Below, piece by piece: positions 6,621-14,184 of a DNA stretch of 20,867 bases (position 1 is its first letter; the number at the start of each line of letters is the position of its first letter). The DNA comes from an uncultured Slackia sp. (GTDB lineage Bacteria > Actinomycetota > Coriobacteriia > Coriobacteriales > Eggerthellaceae), in contig CAKUIK010000039.1 of assembly GCA_934661005.1 (NCBI GenBank), positions 1-20,867 on the forward strand. Direction: 5' to 3'. The notes below the pieces were generated by a model, which was given only the letters and a program-made list of their open reading frames with translations, was not told the origin of the DNA and ran no database searches. Position numbers and translations under genes: made by a program.

Positions 6621-7829
6621 CTATTTCTGGATGCCCGACACAATCTTGAGCGTGTCTTGGGCAATCATGAATTCCTCGTTGGTGGGAATGACGATAATCT
6701 TAACGGGCGAATCGTCGCGCGAGATGAATCGTTCTTTGCCGTGGTAGTCGCGGCGGTTCTTTTCCTGGTCGAGGATGATGCCGAGCGGCTGGAGACCCGC
6801 GAACACGATGCGGCGCATGCGGTCGCAGTTCTCGCCGACGCCCGCAGTAAGCACGATCGCATCGCAGCCGGCCATTTCAACGAGGTATTGACCGAGGTAT
6901 TTGCGAATGGAATGCGCGTACATTTCATAGGCGAGTATCGCGCGCTCGTTGCCTTCTTCAGCACCCTTGCGCACGTCGCGCATGTCGTTGCTGATGCCCG
7001 AAACACCGAGCAAGCCCGACTTTTTGTTCATGAGCTCGTTGATTTGCGGCGGCGTAAGGTCTTCGGCTTCTTCCAAAAAAGGAATGATTGCCGGGTCGAT
7101 GGCACCGCAACGCGTGCCCATCATAAGACCGTCGAGCGGAGTGAAGCCCATCGAGGTATCGACGGCAATACCATGGTCAACTGCGGAAATCGAGCACCCG
7201 TTGCCTAGGTGGCACGTGATGATTTTCAAATCTTCGAGCGGTTGCTCCATGAGCGCCGCGCAGCGCTGCGCGATATAACGGTGCGAGGTGCCATGGGCGC
7301 CATATTTGCGAATCTGATGCTTCTCGCACAGTTCATACGGCAGCGGGTACATGTATGCCGAAGCCGGAAGCGACTGGAAGAACGACGTGTCGAAAACGGC
7401 AACCTGCGGCATGTCAGGAGCCATGCTCTGGCATACGTTGATGCACTTCAGCGCGGGCGGGTTGTGCAGCGGCGCCAGCGTGCACAGGCTTTCTATCTTC
7501 TTGATGACATCGGGAGTAATGAGCACCGAGGAATCGAAGTAGTTGCCGCCATGCACGATGCGGTGGCCAATGGCATCGATCTCGTTAATGGAATGGATGG
7601 TCGAGCGTTCGCTGTGGCACAAGGCGTCGAAGACAACGGCCAAAGCCTCTTCGTGGTCGGCCATGTATTGAGCGAAGATGCGCTCGTCTTTGTCGGCGCC
7701 ATGCTTGATGTAGGAGTCTTTGCTTCCGACTCTCTCGCACAGGCCCTTGGCGAGCATTTTATTGTTATCGGTATCGATGAGCTGGTATTTCAGCGAGGAA
7801 GACCCAGCGTTGATGACGAGAATTTTCAC
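6621..7829 (-). CDS. ackA: Acetate kinase
   Basis: It interconverts acetyl phosphate plus ADP with acetate plus ATP, giving ATP by substrate-level phosphorylation. The 402-residue product has the ASKHA-kinase start VINAGSSSLKYQL (N7), HRIVHGG, the VFDTSFFQSLP segment with the expected catalytic Asp, YGAHGTSHRYI, ITCHLGNGCS, the nucleotide-binding VLTAGVGEN, and the C-terminal IPTNEEFMIA with its conserved Glu. Length is typical. The start is GTG at 7829, 5 nt after GGGGGAA. One oddity: the family usually has FHQ after FDTxx, but here the His is replaced by Phe (FFQ). The HIT gene lies 24 nt upstream on the same strand and is probably co-transcribed. pta converges on it from the other side. 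Confidence 0.95.
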   Translation of the reverse strand: MKILVINAGSSSLKYQLIDTDNNKMLAKGLCERVGSKDSYIKHGADKDERIFAQYMADHEEALAVVFDALCHSERSTIHSINEIDAIGHRIVHGGNYFDSSVLITPDVIKKIESLCTLAPLHNPPALKCINVCQSMAPDMPQVAVFDTSFFQSLPASAYMYPLPYELCEKHQIRKYGAHGTSHRYIAQRCAALMEQPLEDLKIITCHLGNGCSISAVDHGIAVDTSMGFTPLDGLMMGTRCGAIDPAIIPFLEEAEDLTPPQINELMNKKSGLLGVSGISNDMRDVRKGAEEGNERAILAYEMYAHSIRKYLGQYLVEMAGCDAIVLTAGVGENCDRMRRIVFAGLQPLGIILDQEKNRRDYHGKERFISRDDSPVKIIVIPTNEEFMIAQDTLKIVSGIQK

Positions 7830-7853
7830 GAAGTTCCCCCGTGTCGAACGAGT

Positions 7854-8198
7854 TTAGAGAGCCGGCGAGCCGGAGTTCATCGGTGCGCCGCCCAAAACGT
7901 GCACATGGATGTGATGAACCGATTGCTGGGCGTCGTCGCCGGTGTTCACGATGACGCGATAGCCGGTCTTATTGATGCCCTTGATTTCGGCAACCTTCTT
8001 TACCGTATTGAAAAGGTGTCCCATAAGATCGTCCGGCAGGCCGTCGCCGATGTTGGCGAAATGCCGCTTGGGAATGATGAGCGTGTGCACGGGCATTTGG
8101 GGCTCGACGTCGTCAAATGCGATAACCTTATCGTCCTCGTACACAACGCTGGCAGGAATTTCGCCAGCGGCAATTTTGCAGAATACGCAGTCGGTCAT
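7854..8198 (-). CDS. HIT-family nucleotide hydrolase (HINT-like)
   Basis: A small purine-nucleotide phosphoramidase or related hydrolase; the natural substrate cannot be told from sequence. The 114-residue protein starts CVFCKIAAGEIPASVVYED, where the two Cys match those of many bacterial Hint proteins. It has the middle VHTLIIPKRH block and ends with the catalytic histidine triad HHIHVHVLGG near residue 98. It is full length for the family. An AAAGG lies about 12 nt before the ATG, rather far. The stop is 24 nt before the ackA start and xseB ends 77 nt upstream, so it probably belongs to the leftward series. Confidence 0.92.
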   Translation of the reverse strand: MTDCVFCKIAAGEIPASVVYEDDKVIAFDDVEPQMPVHTLIIPKRHFANIGDGLPDDLMGHLFNTVKKVAEIKGINKTGYRVIVNTGDDAQQSVHHIHVHVLGGAPMNSGSPAL

Positions 8199-8275
8199 AT
8201 GACATGCTGCCTTTCTCGCGCACTGCGCGCTTTGAGAGATTTATGCATATTAGTGTAATGCAAATGCCAAGAATA

Positions 8276-8542
8276 CTACGAAAGAGTGCTGTCAGTGGTC
8301 GCATCGTCGGCGGGAGCGTCGAGTTGGCCCATGAGCACGTCGACTTTTTGCTGGGCATTCGTGAGCCTCGCTTGCAGGTCGGCGAGCAATGCTACGCCGC
8401 GTTCATAGGCCTTCAGGCTCTCTTCGAGTTCGAGCGAGTTGCTCTCGAGCGTGGCGACGGTTCTGTCGAGTTCGGCCATGGCCTCGCGAAACGTAAGATC
8501 GCTTACCTCTTTGAGCTCGTTCGCATTGTTAGTATCGGTCAT
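8276..8542 (-). CDS. xseB: Exodeoxyribonuclease VII small subunit
   Basis: The small subunit of exonuclease VII, which with XseA degrades single-stranded DNA from both ends into oligonucleotides. The 88-residue product has the family pattern: LTFREAMAELDRTVATLE, then NSLELEESLKAYERGVALL and a helix leading to a short acidic tail. The ATG at 8542 follows GGAAAGGAGC and overlaps the xseA stop by 4 nt (ATGA), so the two subunits are translationally coupled. The longer frame starting at 8566 would read through that ribosome site and is rejected. Confidence 0.93.
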   Translation of the reverse strand: MTDTNNANELKEVSDLTFREAMAELDRTVATLESNSLELEESLKAYERGVALLADLQARLTNAQQKVDVLMGQLDAPADDATTDSTLS

Positions 8543-9975
8543 GCGTCGCTCCTTTCCGAAACGCATATTGAGTTCACGGTCGCAGAAATCGTGCCGTCGG
8601 CAACGGCCACTTCAAGGGCATCGCCTGGCGAAAGCGTTGATGCGCGTTTCACGATGCGCCCTTCGGCGTCGCGTGCGATTGCGTAGCCTCGCGCGAGCGT
8701 TGCAAGCGGCGAGAGGTCATGAAGGCGCCCCGCTTTCAGGGCGACTTCATGCTGCGCGGGCGTGAGAAGCTTCGAAGAAACCTCACGAAGCCTATCGCGC
8801 TGCGCGATCAGTTGCAACCGGGCGCGGTCAAGCGATGCGGTTGAACTGCGAAGACGCGCGGTGTAGTTCTCGAGCTTCGCTGACGTGCGATCGAGAACCG
8901 CCGGTTTTACAGCGAGGCGTGAAGCATATATTGCGAGCCTCGCCTCATCGCGTTCGAGATTGGCGGGCAATGCACGGAAGAGCCTGTCGTGTAGTATATC
9001 GAGCGTAATGAGGTCGTTCGCAAACAGTGAGCGGGGGTCTTTGAATATCGGTCGCGTGGCGTATCGTTCCAACGAAAGCGCAGCGTGCTGGATTCGTTGC
9101 TGCTGGCGTTGGGCGAGGTATTCCCCCGTCGATTGCAGCTGCGCGAGCAGCTGGGATGTTTGCACGGTGACGGCTTCGGCGGCACCCGTGGGCGTTGATG
9201 CTCGCAAATCCCCGACCAGGTCGGCAATCGTCGTATCGGGCTCATGTCCAATTCCGGTAACAATGGGTATCGGGCATTTCACAATGGCACGGGCGAGTTG
9301 CTCATCGTTGAAGGGCATGAGGTCTTCGTAACTCCCGCCGCCGCGTACGAGTAGAATGACTTCGACGCGGGCTCGAAAACACGCGCGCATGCCTTCAATG
9401 ATGTATTGCGGCGCATTCGCCCCTTCGACGGGCACGCCAGCCACATACACGTGCGCGAGCGGGAACCTGCGGCGCGTGGTGCGCAGGACATCGTGAATCG
9501 CATCGCCTCGTGGTGAAGTGACTACTCCGATTTTCATGGGGTATGCAGGTACAGCAACCTTGCGTTCCGGCGCCATGAGGCCTTCGGCCTCGAGCTGGCG
9601 CTGGAGCATCGCGACCTGTTGGCGCAGCATGCCCTCGCCCGCCACCGATATGGCAAATACCTGAAAATGCATGCGTCCTTTTTTCGGGTAGAGCGAGAAT
9701 CGGCCGACGAGTTCGACCATCATGCCCACCTCGAGCGTAACGCCGCATTTTTCGAATCGGTCGTGCCACATTTGGCAAGGCAGCGTGCCCGTTTCGTCTT
9801 TTAATGTGAAATACGCGTTGGCGTATCCCCGCTTGACGTTGACTTCCGAAACTTCGCCGAGCACGCGCAGCTTCAGCTTCTCAAGCGAACCTTTGGCGAC
9901 ATCGAGCGCCTCGGAAATGCTCAAGGGCTTTTTTTCGTCGCTGTCTTGTTGTTGTTCGACCTGCGAAGCCAGCAT
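8539..9975 (-). CDS. xseA: Exodeoxyribonuclease VII large subunit
   Basis: The catalytic subunit of exonuclease VII, used in mismatch repair and in clearing single-stranded DNA. The 478-residue protein has an N-terminal OB-fold (about residues 18-118, with LGEVSEVNVKRGYANAYFTL) and then the nuclease domain: IGVVTSPRGDAIHDVL, VRGGGSYEDLMPFND, VTGIGHEPDTTIADLVGDLR and ASTPTGAAE. A long coiled-coil-like helical region follows, ending in LARGYAIARDAEGRIV. Everything expected is present. The ATG at 9975 begins 6 nt after the stop of the YugP-like peptidase gene, and xseB overlaps its end by 4 nt, so the three genes form a tight operon. Confidence 0.95.
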   Translation of the reverse strand: MLASQVEQQQDSDEKKPLSISEALDVAKGSLEKLKLRVLGEVSEVNVKRGYANAYFTLKDETGTLPCQMWHDRFEKCGVTLEVGMMVELVGRFSLYPKKGRMHFQVFAISVAGEGMLRQQVAMLQRQLEAEGLMAPERKVAVPAYPMKIGVVTSPRGDAIHDVLRTTRRRFPLAHVYVAGVPVEGANAPQYIIEGMRACFRARVEVILLVRGGGSYEDLMPFNDEQLARAIVKCPIPIVTGIGHEPDTTIADLVGDLRASTPTGAAEAVTVQTSQLLAQLQSTGEYLAQRQQQRIQHAALSLERYATRPIFKDPRSLFANDLITLDILHDRLFRALPANLERDEARLAIYASRLAVKPAVLDRTSAKLENYTARLRSSTASLDRARLQLIAQRDRLREVSSKLLTPAQHEVALKAGRLHDLSPLATLARGYAIARDAEGRIVKRASTLSPGDALEVAVADGTISATVNSICVSERSDA

Positions 9976-9981
9976 GGGTGT

Positions 9982-10674
9982 TTAGTCTTCCGAGCGCGTC
10001 GAAAGAACCATGTAAATCAGCTGCAAAAGCGAGGTGAGCGCGGCGGCAACGTAGGTAAGGGCGCATGCGCGAAGCACGTTGGACGCGCCTGCAAGCTCAG
10101 CGCCGTTCATGCCAGATGCCTTCAGGTATGCAAGGCCGCGGCGGGATGCGTCGAATTCGACAGGCAGCGTGACCAGCTGGAACAGCAGCGTGGCGGCAAA
10201 CATGATAATGGCGAGCTTGATGAAAGTACCGCCTGCGGCACCTGCGAACAGTCCGATCATGAAGATGATGATCCAGGCATTGGAACACAGGTTCACCACG
10301 GGAACAAGCGCGCTGCGAAACTTCATCATGCTGTAGCCTTCTGCGTGCTGGGTTGCGTGGCCCATTTCATGCACGGCGGTAGCGACCGCGGTGATGGAAG
10401 TCGTATGGTATGCGTCGGGGTCGAGCGTGACCGAGTTGCTGCGCGGGTCGAAGAAGTCTTGGCTGGGGCCGCCAGAAAGGACGCCGACATTGGAAATGCC
10501 CTTGTCGATGCTCATTTTGCGAGCCATTTGCGCGCCCGTGATATTAAACGAGCAGGGAATCTTCTGATATTTGTGCAGCATTGTGGTGACGTACCACTGG
10601 GCGCCGCCGCCGATGGCGAGCGTGAGCACCATAACGGCGATATACAAGCCCATGTCATTTCCGACCATAATCAT
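9982..10674 (-). CDS. Zinc metallopeptidase, YugP family
   Basis: A membrane-embedded neutral zinc metallopeptidase (PF04298). Substrates are unknown for the family. The product of about 230 residues has an N-terminal transmembrane helix (about residues 8-27), a conserved block with DPRSNSVTLDPDAYHTTS, the zinc motif HEMGHATQHAEGY near residue 102, and two or three more membrane helices (about 120-165 and 205-225). Three starts are possible: TTG at 10683, ATG at 10680 and ATG at 10674. The AAAGGA ribosome site lies 0, 3 and 9 nt from them, so 10674 is preferred, though 10680 cannot be excluded. It heads the operon with xseA and xseB; a functional tie to exonuclease VII is not obvious. Confidence 0.9.
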   Translation of the reverse strand: MIMVGNDMGLYIAVMVLTLAIGGGAQWYVTTMLHKYQKIPCSFNITGAQMARKMSIDKGISNVGVLSGGPSQDFFDPRSNSVTLDPDAYHTTSITAVATAVHEMGHATQHAEGYSMMKFRSALVPVVNLCSNAWIIIFMIGLFAGAAGGTFIKLAIIMFAATLLFQLVTLPVEFDASRRGLAYLKASGMNGAELAGASNVLRACALTYVAAALTSLLQLIYMVLSTRSED

Positions 10675-10771
10675 TTTCATCAATCCTTTACGGTATGCGC
10701 CTTGCGGGCGCTGCGTGCGCCGTTGGGTTCGGCATTCAGTCTGCGCATAGTTTAGCGAACGAAAGTTTGCT

Positions 10772-11926
10772 TTAGGCGTGTTGTGAATCGTTCGTTACTT
10801 TTACCACGCCACCTTCAATAGTGAGAGCGAGTTCCCCATTCATGAGCGCCAGCAAATCGTTGCCGACAAGCGTGCGTCTCCAGCCTTTGAGCACGTCGGT
10901 CTGGTCGTAATGGCCACGCGCGATTTTGGTGAGGTCGTCATGCGATGCGAGCACGCCGAATGCCACTCCGTTTTCCTTCGCTCGAAGCTTTACGAGCGAC
11001 GAAAGCAGGTCGACCTGCGCGTCGACATTCGCCTCGCTCTTTGGGGGTTTCGGCAGCTCGGGCCACGATTCTTTGGGTGCGTCGAGGCCCGCGATGCATG
11101 CGCGCAGCACGGCGCGGGCGTCATCCATCTTCAGCGCTCCGCGAATGCCGCGTACCATGAAGAGGTCATCGAGTGTGCGCGGCTCGCGTTTGCATGCTTC
11201 GACGATTTGCTCGTCGGAGCAAATCCATTTGCGGGGAATATCGCGTTTCATCGCGGTGATTTCTCGCCAGGCGGCGATTTCGCGCGCAGCGGAAAGCTGG
11301 CGGCGGGAAAGCTGGTTCACGCGGCGAAGGCGGCGCCAGCGCTCGTAGGGGTCTTCGGTGTATTTTTCCGGGTTGGAAAGCTCGGCGAAGTCGTTGTCGA
11401 GCCAATGAAGGCGACCGAGTTTTTCGAGTTCGGCGGTCATGGAACGATACATCTTGGGCAGATACACGACATCGTCGAGCGCGTATTCGATTTGCGAGTC
11501 GGTGAGTGGTCGACGGCTCCAATCGGTGAAAGAGTCGGCCTTCTTCAGCTTTACACCGCATTCGCTCATGACGAGCGCTCCATAGCCGACCTGCAGCGTT
11601 CCGCCGAGCAGAGACGCGGCGATTTGGGTGTCGAAAATCGGCTCCGGAAGCACCCCAAGTTCGTGGTGGATAATTTCGAGGTCTTGCGAGGCGGCGTGAA
11701 AGAGCTTCACGATTTTCTTATTCGTGAAGAGCTCCTTGAGCGGCTCAAGGCTGTCGAAGGCGAAGGGATCGATGGCTACGCTCTCCTTCTCGGTTCCCAT
11801 TTGGATGAGGCAAAGCTTGGGCCAGTATGTTTTCTCGCGGAGGAATTCGGTGTCGACTGCGAGCACTTCGCTCACGCGGGCGCGATCGATGAATTGTTCC
11901 AACTGCTTGCGAGTGGTGATGTACAA
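10772..11926 (-). CDS. rnd: Ribonuclease D
   Basis: A 3'-to-5' exoribonuclease that trims tRNA precursors and other stable RNAs. The 384-residue protein has the DEDD-type exonuclease motifs: AVDTEF (D25, E27), FHAASQDLEII, and YALDDVVYLPKMY with the Tyr of the DEDDy class. Next comes an HRDC domain (LSAAREIAAWREITAMKRDI ... TLDDLFMVRGI). The start is taken as TTG at 11926, which sits 6 nt after AAAGGA and directly before YITTRKQLEQFI. The longer frame to 12052 would overlap the divergent lipid kinase gene and add unrelated residues. A small hairpin (GGCGC / GCGCC, 10707-10721) lies between its stop and the YugP-like gene. Confidence 0.93.
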   Translation of the reverse strand: MYITTRKQLEQFIDRARVSEVLAVDTEFLREKTYWPKLCLIQMGTEKESVAIDPFAFDSLEPLKELFTNKKIVKLFHAASQDLEIIHHELGVLPEPIFDTQIAASLLGGTLQVGYGALVMSECGVKLKKADSFTDWSRRPLTDSQIEYALDDVVYLPKMYRSMTAELEKLGRLHWLDNDFAELSNPEKYTEDPYERWRRLRRVNQLSRRQLSAAREIAAWREITAMKRDIPRKWICSDEQIVEACKREPRTLDDLFMVRGIRGALKMDDARAVLRACIAGLDAPKESWPELPKPPKSEANVDAQVDLLSSLVKLRAKENGVAFGVLASHDDLTKIARGHYDQTDVLKGWRRTLVGNDLLALMNGELALTIEGGVVKVTNDSQHA

Positions 11927-11999
11927 CGGTTTTCCTTTAGTTACGTTCGTTTCGTTTTGTATGTAGTACCATCTTAACGGTAGAGAGGGGGAATGCGCG

Positions 12000-12905
12000 A
12001 TGAAAGCACTTATCATCAACAATCTCGCATCTGGATACCGCGATGGCTCCATTTACGATTTTGTGCGCTCATTTACGGAAGATGGCGACGAGGTGTGCAT
12101 GCGGTCAACCGATGGCACCACGCCGATTGGCGGTCTGCTTGAAGACGCGTCCGATTTCGATTTGGTTGTTGCTTCTGGAGGCGATGGCACGGTTACCTCG
12201 GTTGCGTACGCCCTTGCGAATTCGGGCGTGCCGCTTCTGCCCTACCCTGCGGGAACGGCGAATTTGCTCTCGCTTAATTTGGCGGAGCCGAACGAGCCCC
12301 ATGCTTTGGCGAAGCTCGCCCGCCGCTGCGAGACGCTCGATTTCGATGTTGCCGAAATCGAAGCAGAAGGCGAAAAGCACGGTTTCATGATTATGGCGGG
12401 CGCGGGCTACGATGCCACCATTATGGAAAGTGCTGCTCCGAACAAGAAATTCTTCGGCACAGTTGCATATTTTTTGGCTGCAGGCACCAATATTGCGCCT
12501 CAGCGTTCGAAAATCGCCGTGACCATCGATGGCGAGCGCCATGAAACCGAGGGCTTGGGCGTGCTGGTGATCAATTTCTCGAAGATTCAATTCGATATTT
12601 CGTTTACCCATACGAATCAGCCCCGCGATGGCATGCTCGATGTGATTGTCATGAAGGCGAAGAACGCCTTTGAGTTGCTCCCTGCGGTGTTTGCCGCGAT
12701 GCTCGATCGCGATGGCGATTTCCCCGAGCGCGGCGATTCCCTTGAGATTTATCAGGGCAAAGAAATTCGGGTTGACGCCGATCCCGCGTTTGAGATTCAA
12801 TACGACGGCGAGGTTCCGAAGAGCAAAACGCCCTTCGTGGCGCGTGTTTTGCCGAAGGCGGCGCGTGTTGTTATTTCCGACGAGGGCAAAGCCTTGTTTG
12901 AGTAG
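12000..12905 (+). CDS. Diacylglycerol/lipid kinase, YegS-LCB5 family
   Basis: A probable ATP-dependent lipid kinase of the diacylglycerol kinase catalytic family. Bacterial members recycle diacylglycerol released when membrane lipids donate head groups, or act on related lipids. The 301-residue protein has the N-terminal LIINNLASG (in place of the more usual NPxSG), the nucleotide-binding SGGDGTVTSVAYAL (GGDGT at 60-64), PYPAGTANLLSLNL, and the C-terminal lobe with GMLDVIVM and EIQYDGEV, where the family has the D-G-E triad. Length is typical. The ATG at 12000 follows GAGAGGGGG by 8 nt. It is divergent from rnd, with 73 nt between the starts. A hairpin and a strong terminator follow. Confidence 0.88.
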   Translation: MKALIINNLASGYRDGSIYDFVRSFTEDGDEVCMRSTDGTTPIGGLLEDASDFDLVVASGGDGTVTSVAYALANSGVPLLPYPAGTANLLSLNLAEPNEPHALAKLARRCETLDFDVAEIEAEGEKHGFMIMAGAGYDATIMESAAPNKKFFGTVAYFLAAGTNIAPQRSKIAVTIDGERHETEGLGVLVINFSKIQFDISFTHTNQPRDGMLDVIVMKAKNAFELLPAVFAAMLDRDGDFPERGDSLEIYQGKEIRVDADPAFEIQYDGEVPKSKTPFVARVLPKAARVVISDEGKALFE

Positions 12906-12918
12906 CTTGCGCGGTAGG

Positions 12919-12948
12919 ACTTGTAAAACGCTACGAGCTTTAACAAGT
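12919..12948 (+). repeat. Hairpin repeat, copy 1
   Basis: ACTTGT (12919-12924) with ACAAGT (12943-12948), then AAA/TTT and GCT/AGC around an ACG loop. Its core AAACGCTACGAGC (12926-12938) recurs exactly in the hairpin at 13126-13150. It lies 13 nt after the lipid kinase stop. Confidence 0.6.
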
Positions 12949-12982
12949 GGCAAGGTTGGCGAACTTGACGAGTTTGAGTGAC

Positions 12983-13026
12983 GCGACCCGGCTGTATGCG
13001 ATTACGCCCAGCCGGGTCGCTTTTTG
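12983..13026 (+). terminator. Intrinsic terminator of the lipid kinase gene
   Basis: GCGACCCGGCT (12983-12993) pairs perfectly with AGCCGGGTCGC (13010-13020) around a 16-nt loop, followed by TTTTTG. An 11-bp GC-rich stem with a T run is a strong rightward terminator. Confidence 0.9.
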
Positions 13027-13050
13027 TATTTCGAGGCCGATTGCTCTTAT

Positions 13051-13088
13051 AAAACTTATTAAATGCTTGCAGCATTTAATAAGTTTTT
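13051..13088. terminator. 16-bp AT-rich hairpin between convergent genes
   Basis: AAAACTTATTAAATGC (13051-13066) pairs perfectly with GCATTTAATAAGTTTT (13072-13087) around TTGCA. Read leftward it ends in TTTTAT, read rightward in TTTTTC, so it could act on transcripts from either side. It probably stops the leftward membrane-protein transcript. Confidence 0.65.
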
Positions 13089-13125
13089 CAATGGCGAGCG
13101 TTCGGTTCAAAATGGGCTCGTTGCT

Positions 13126-13150
13126 CGTTAAACGCTACGAGCATTTAACG
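13126..13150 (-). repeat. Hairpin repeat, copy 2
   Basis: CGTTAAA (13126-13132) pairs with TTTAACG (13144-13150); inside lie a C/A mismatch and GCT/AGC around an ACG loop. It shares AAACGCTACGAGC (13130-13142) with copy 1, 204 nt away, while the outer stem differs and still pairs. It ends 2 nt before the stop of the leftward gene. Confidence 0.6.
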
Positions 13151-13152
13151 GG

Positions 13153-13932
13153 TTAGCTCATGCGAATGCCTACGTATTGCGCGGTGCTCGGCAGGCCGGA
13201 AATGCTGTAGACGCCATCGAGGTCGCACACGGAAATGCGCCAATTATGCGTGCCGCTGTCCGTTTCGATGGTGCCTTCGCGATAGGTGTTGCCAATCTCG
13301 TCAACGCCCTCGGCCGTGATGGTTACATTGCCGTTGTCGGCCCAGCCTTCGCTTTGCCACGCACGCTGAACGGCGTCTTGAGCGTTTTCAGCGGCAAGGT
13401 CGCAGTAGCGCACTTTCATTTCGGTTCCATTCGTATGGGAAACCGTGAAGCGCCACGAACCCACGAGATATTTCGAGGCGGTAACGGCATCCATGCTGGA
13501 AATGCCCTTAGCGTAGACGAGCGCTGCGTCGGCAAGCGACACGTCGCTGGGGAATTTCATGACGTCGACGCCTTCCTCCCCTTCGCCGAGCATGTTGTAA
13601 GTCTGGAAGCCTGCATCGGCGAACGACTGCAGAATTGTCGCGTCATCGAGGGCGATGTAGTTTTCCATGATGGGCAAATCGTACGATACGCCGCGGTTGA
13701 TGTTCGTTTCAACGGTTGCCGCGTCGCGCTCTGCCCCATGGAGCACTCCGTCGATTATGCCGAAGGCGTAGCGGCCGCCGATGACCGCCGCGATAATCGC
13801 GAACACGAGCGAAGCCACGAACACGGGCTTCGGCGGGTCAAAAGGCCGTGCAAGAGAAGAGCCGTCAAGGGTTCTCATTGGTCCTTCGTCGATCTGATTT
13901 TGTTTGCGGAACGGTAGTTTCGTGAAATTCAT
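13153..13932 (-). CDS. Hypothetical membrane-anchored protein
   Basis: I do not recognise this 259-residue protein. It has a short, fairly basic cytoplasmic N terminus with a Pro-rich stretch (RPFDPPKPVF), one transmembrane helix at about 37-57, and about 200 residues predicted outside the cell, mixed alpha/beta in character, containing two Cys (in YCDLAAENA and VCDLDGVYS) and ending IRMS. There is no lipobox and no catalytic motif that I can see. The ATG at 13932 is chosen because AGGA lies 5 nt upstream and a consensus -10 box sits at 13967-13972, which would leave the longer frame (to 13980) partly upstream of the transcript. It is a single gene, convergent with the lipid kinase and divergent from the riboswitch-terC unit. 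Confidence 0.75.
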   Translation of the reverse strand: MNFTKLPFRKQNQIDEGPMRTLDGSSLARPFDPPKPVFVASLVFAIIAAVIGGRYAFGIIDGVLHGAERDAATVETNINRGVSYDLPIMENYIALDDATILQSFADAGFQTYNMLGEGEEGVDVMKFPSDVSLADAALVYAKGISSMDAVTASKYLVGSWRFTVSHTNGTEMKVRYCDLAAENAQDAVQRAWQSEGWADNGNVTITAEGVDEIGNTYREGTIETDSGTHNWRISVCDLDGVYSISGLPSTAQYVGIRMS

Positions 13933-13966
13933 AGCAATCCTGTTCTTGGTTGCAAAAAACTCCGTC

Positions 13967-13972
13967 ATTATA
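13967..13972 (-). promoter_or_regulatory. Consensus -10 box for the hypothetical membrane protein
   Basis: On the minus strand this reads TATAAT in the context GATATAATGACG, about 35 nt upstream of the chosen ATG. The -35 region is weak (TTTAAT, 20 nt away). It supports the start at 13932. Confidence 0.55.
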
Positions 13973-14010
13973 TCACTCACGCGAAGGCGGCGATTAAACC
14001 GTCTCGTTTG

Positions 14011-14115
14011 TCTAAGGGGGAGTAGTTGGCACCCGTGATTTTCCCTGGGTGCGGCACGTCAACAGACCCGGTGTTTCACCTGGCGTGTCTTAAATAACAA
14101 GACTCTTGGCGCTAC
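14011..14115 (+). ncRNA. yybP-ykoY manganese riboswitch upstream of terC
   Basis: The leader shows the landmarks of the yybP-ykoY aptamer: TCTAAGGGGGAGTAG at 14011-14025, a hairpin (GCACCC / GGGTGC), GTCAACAGACC near 14058-14068, a second hairpin with CCTGGC, and a closing AAGACTCTTGGCGC near 14099-14112 whose CTTGG can pair with CTAAG to close P1. This class binds Mn2+ and often precedes TerC-family and other Mn exporter genes. The gene that follows is terC, 70 nt on. No clear intrinsic terminator lies between aptamer and gene; instead a hairpin covers the ribosome site, so control is probably at translation. Confidence 0.85.
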
Positions 14116-14149
14116 TGTAAGCATGTAATGGCTTGGGCGCTTAGAGGTC

Positions 14150-14183
14150 GTGTTCCTTTTTGCGTTTCGGCCGAAAGGAGCAC
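14150..14183 (+). promoter_or_regulatory. Hairpin masking the terC ribosome site
   Basis: GTGTTCCTTT (14150-14159) can pair with AAAGGAGCAC (14174-14183) with nine Watson-Crick pairs and one G-U. The right arm is the ribosome binding site, two bases before the ATG at 14185. This is a likely expression platform of the riboswitch; the alternative fold that frees it would have to be modelled. Confidence 0.6.
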
Positions 14184-14184
14184 C

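Noticed and set aside
7209..8258. A 349-codon plus-strand open frame across the 5' half of ackA and the HIT gene
   Set aside because: It spans two convincing genes on the other strand and has no recognisable content.
14128..14184. A 19-residue N-terminal extension of TerC
   Set aside because: It would be translated through the ribosome-site hairpin, and the ATG at 14185 has AAAGGAG directly upstream and the usual TerC start.
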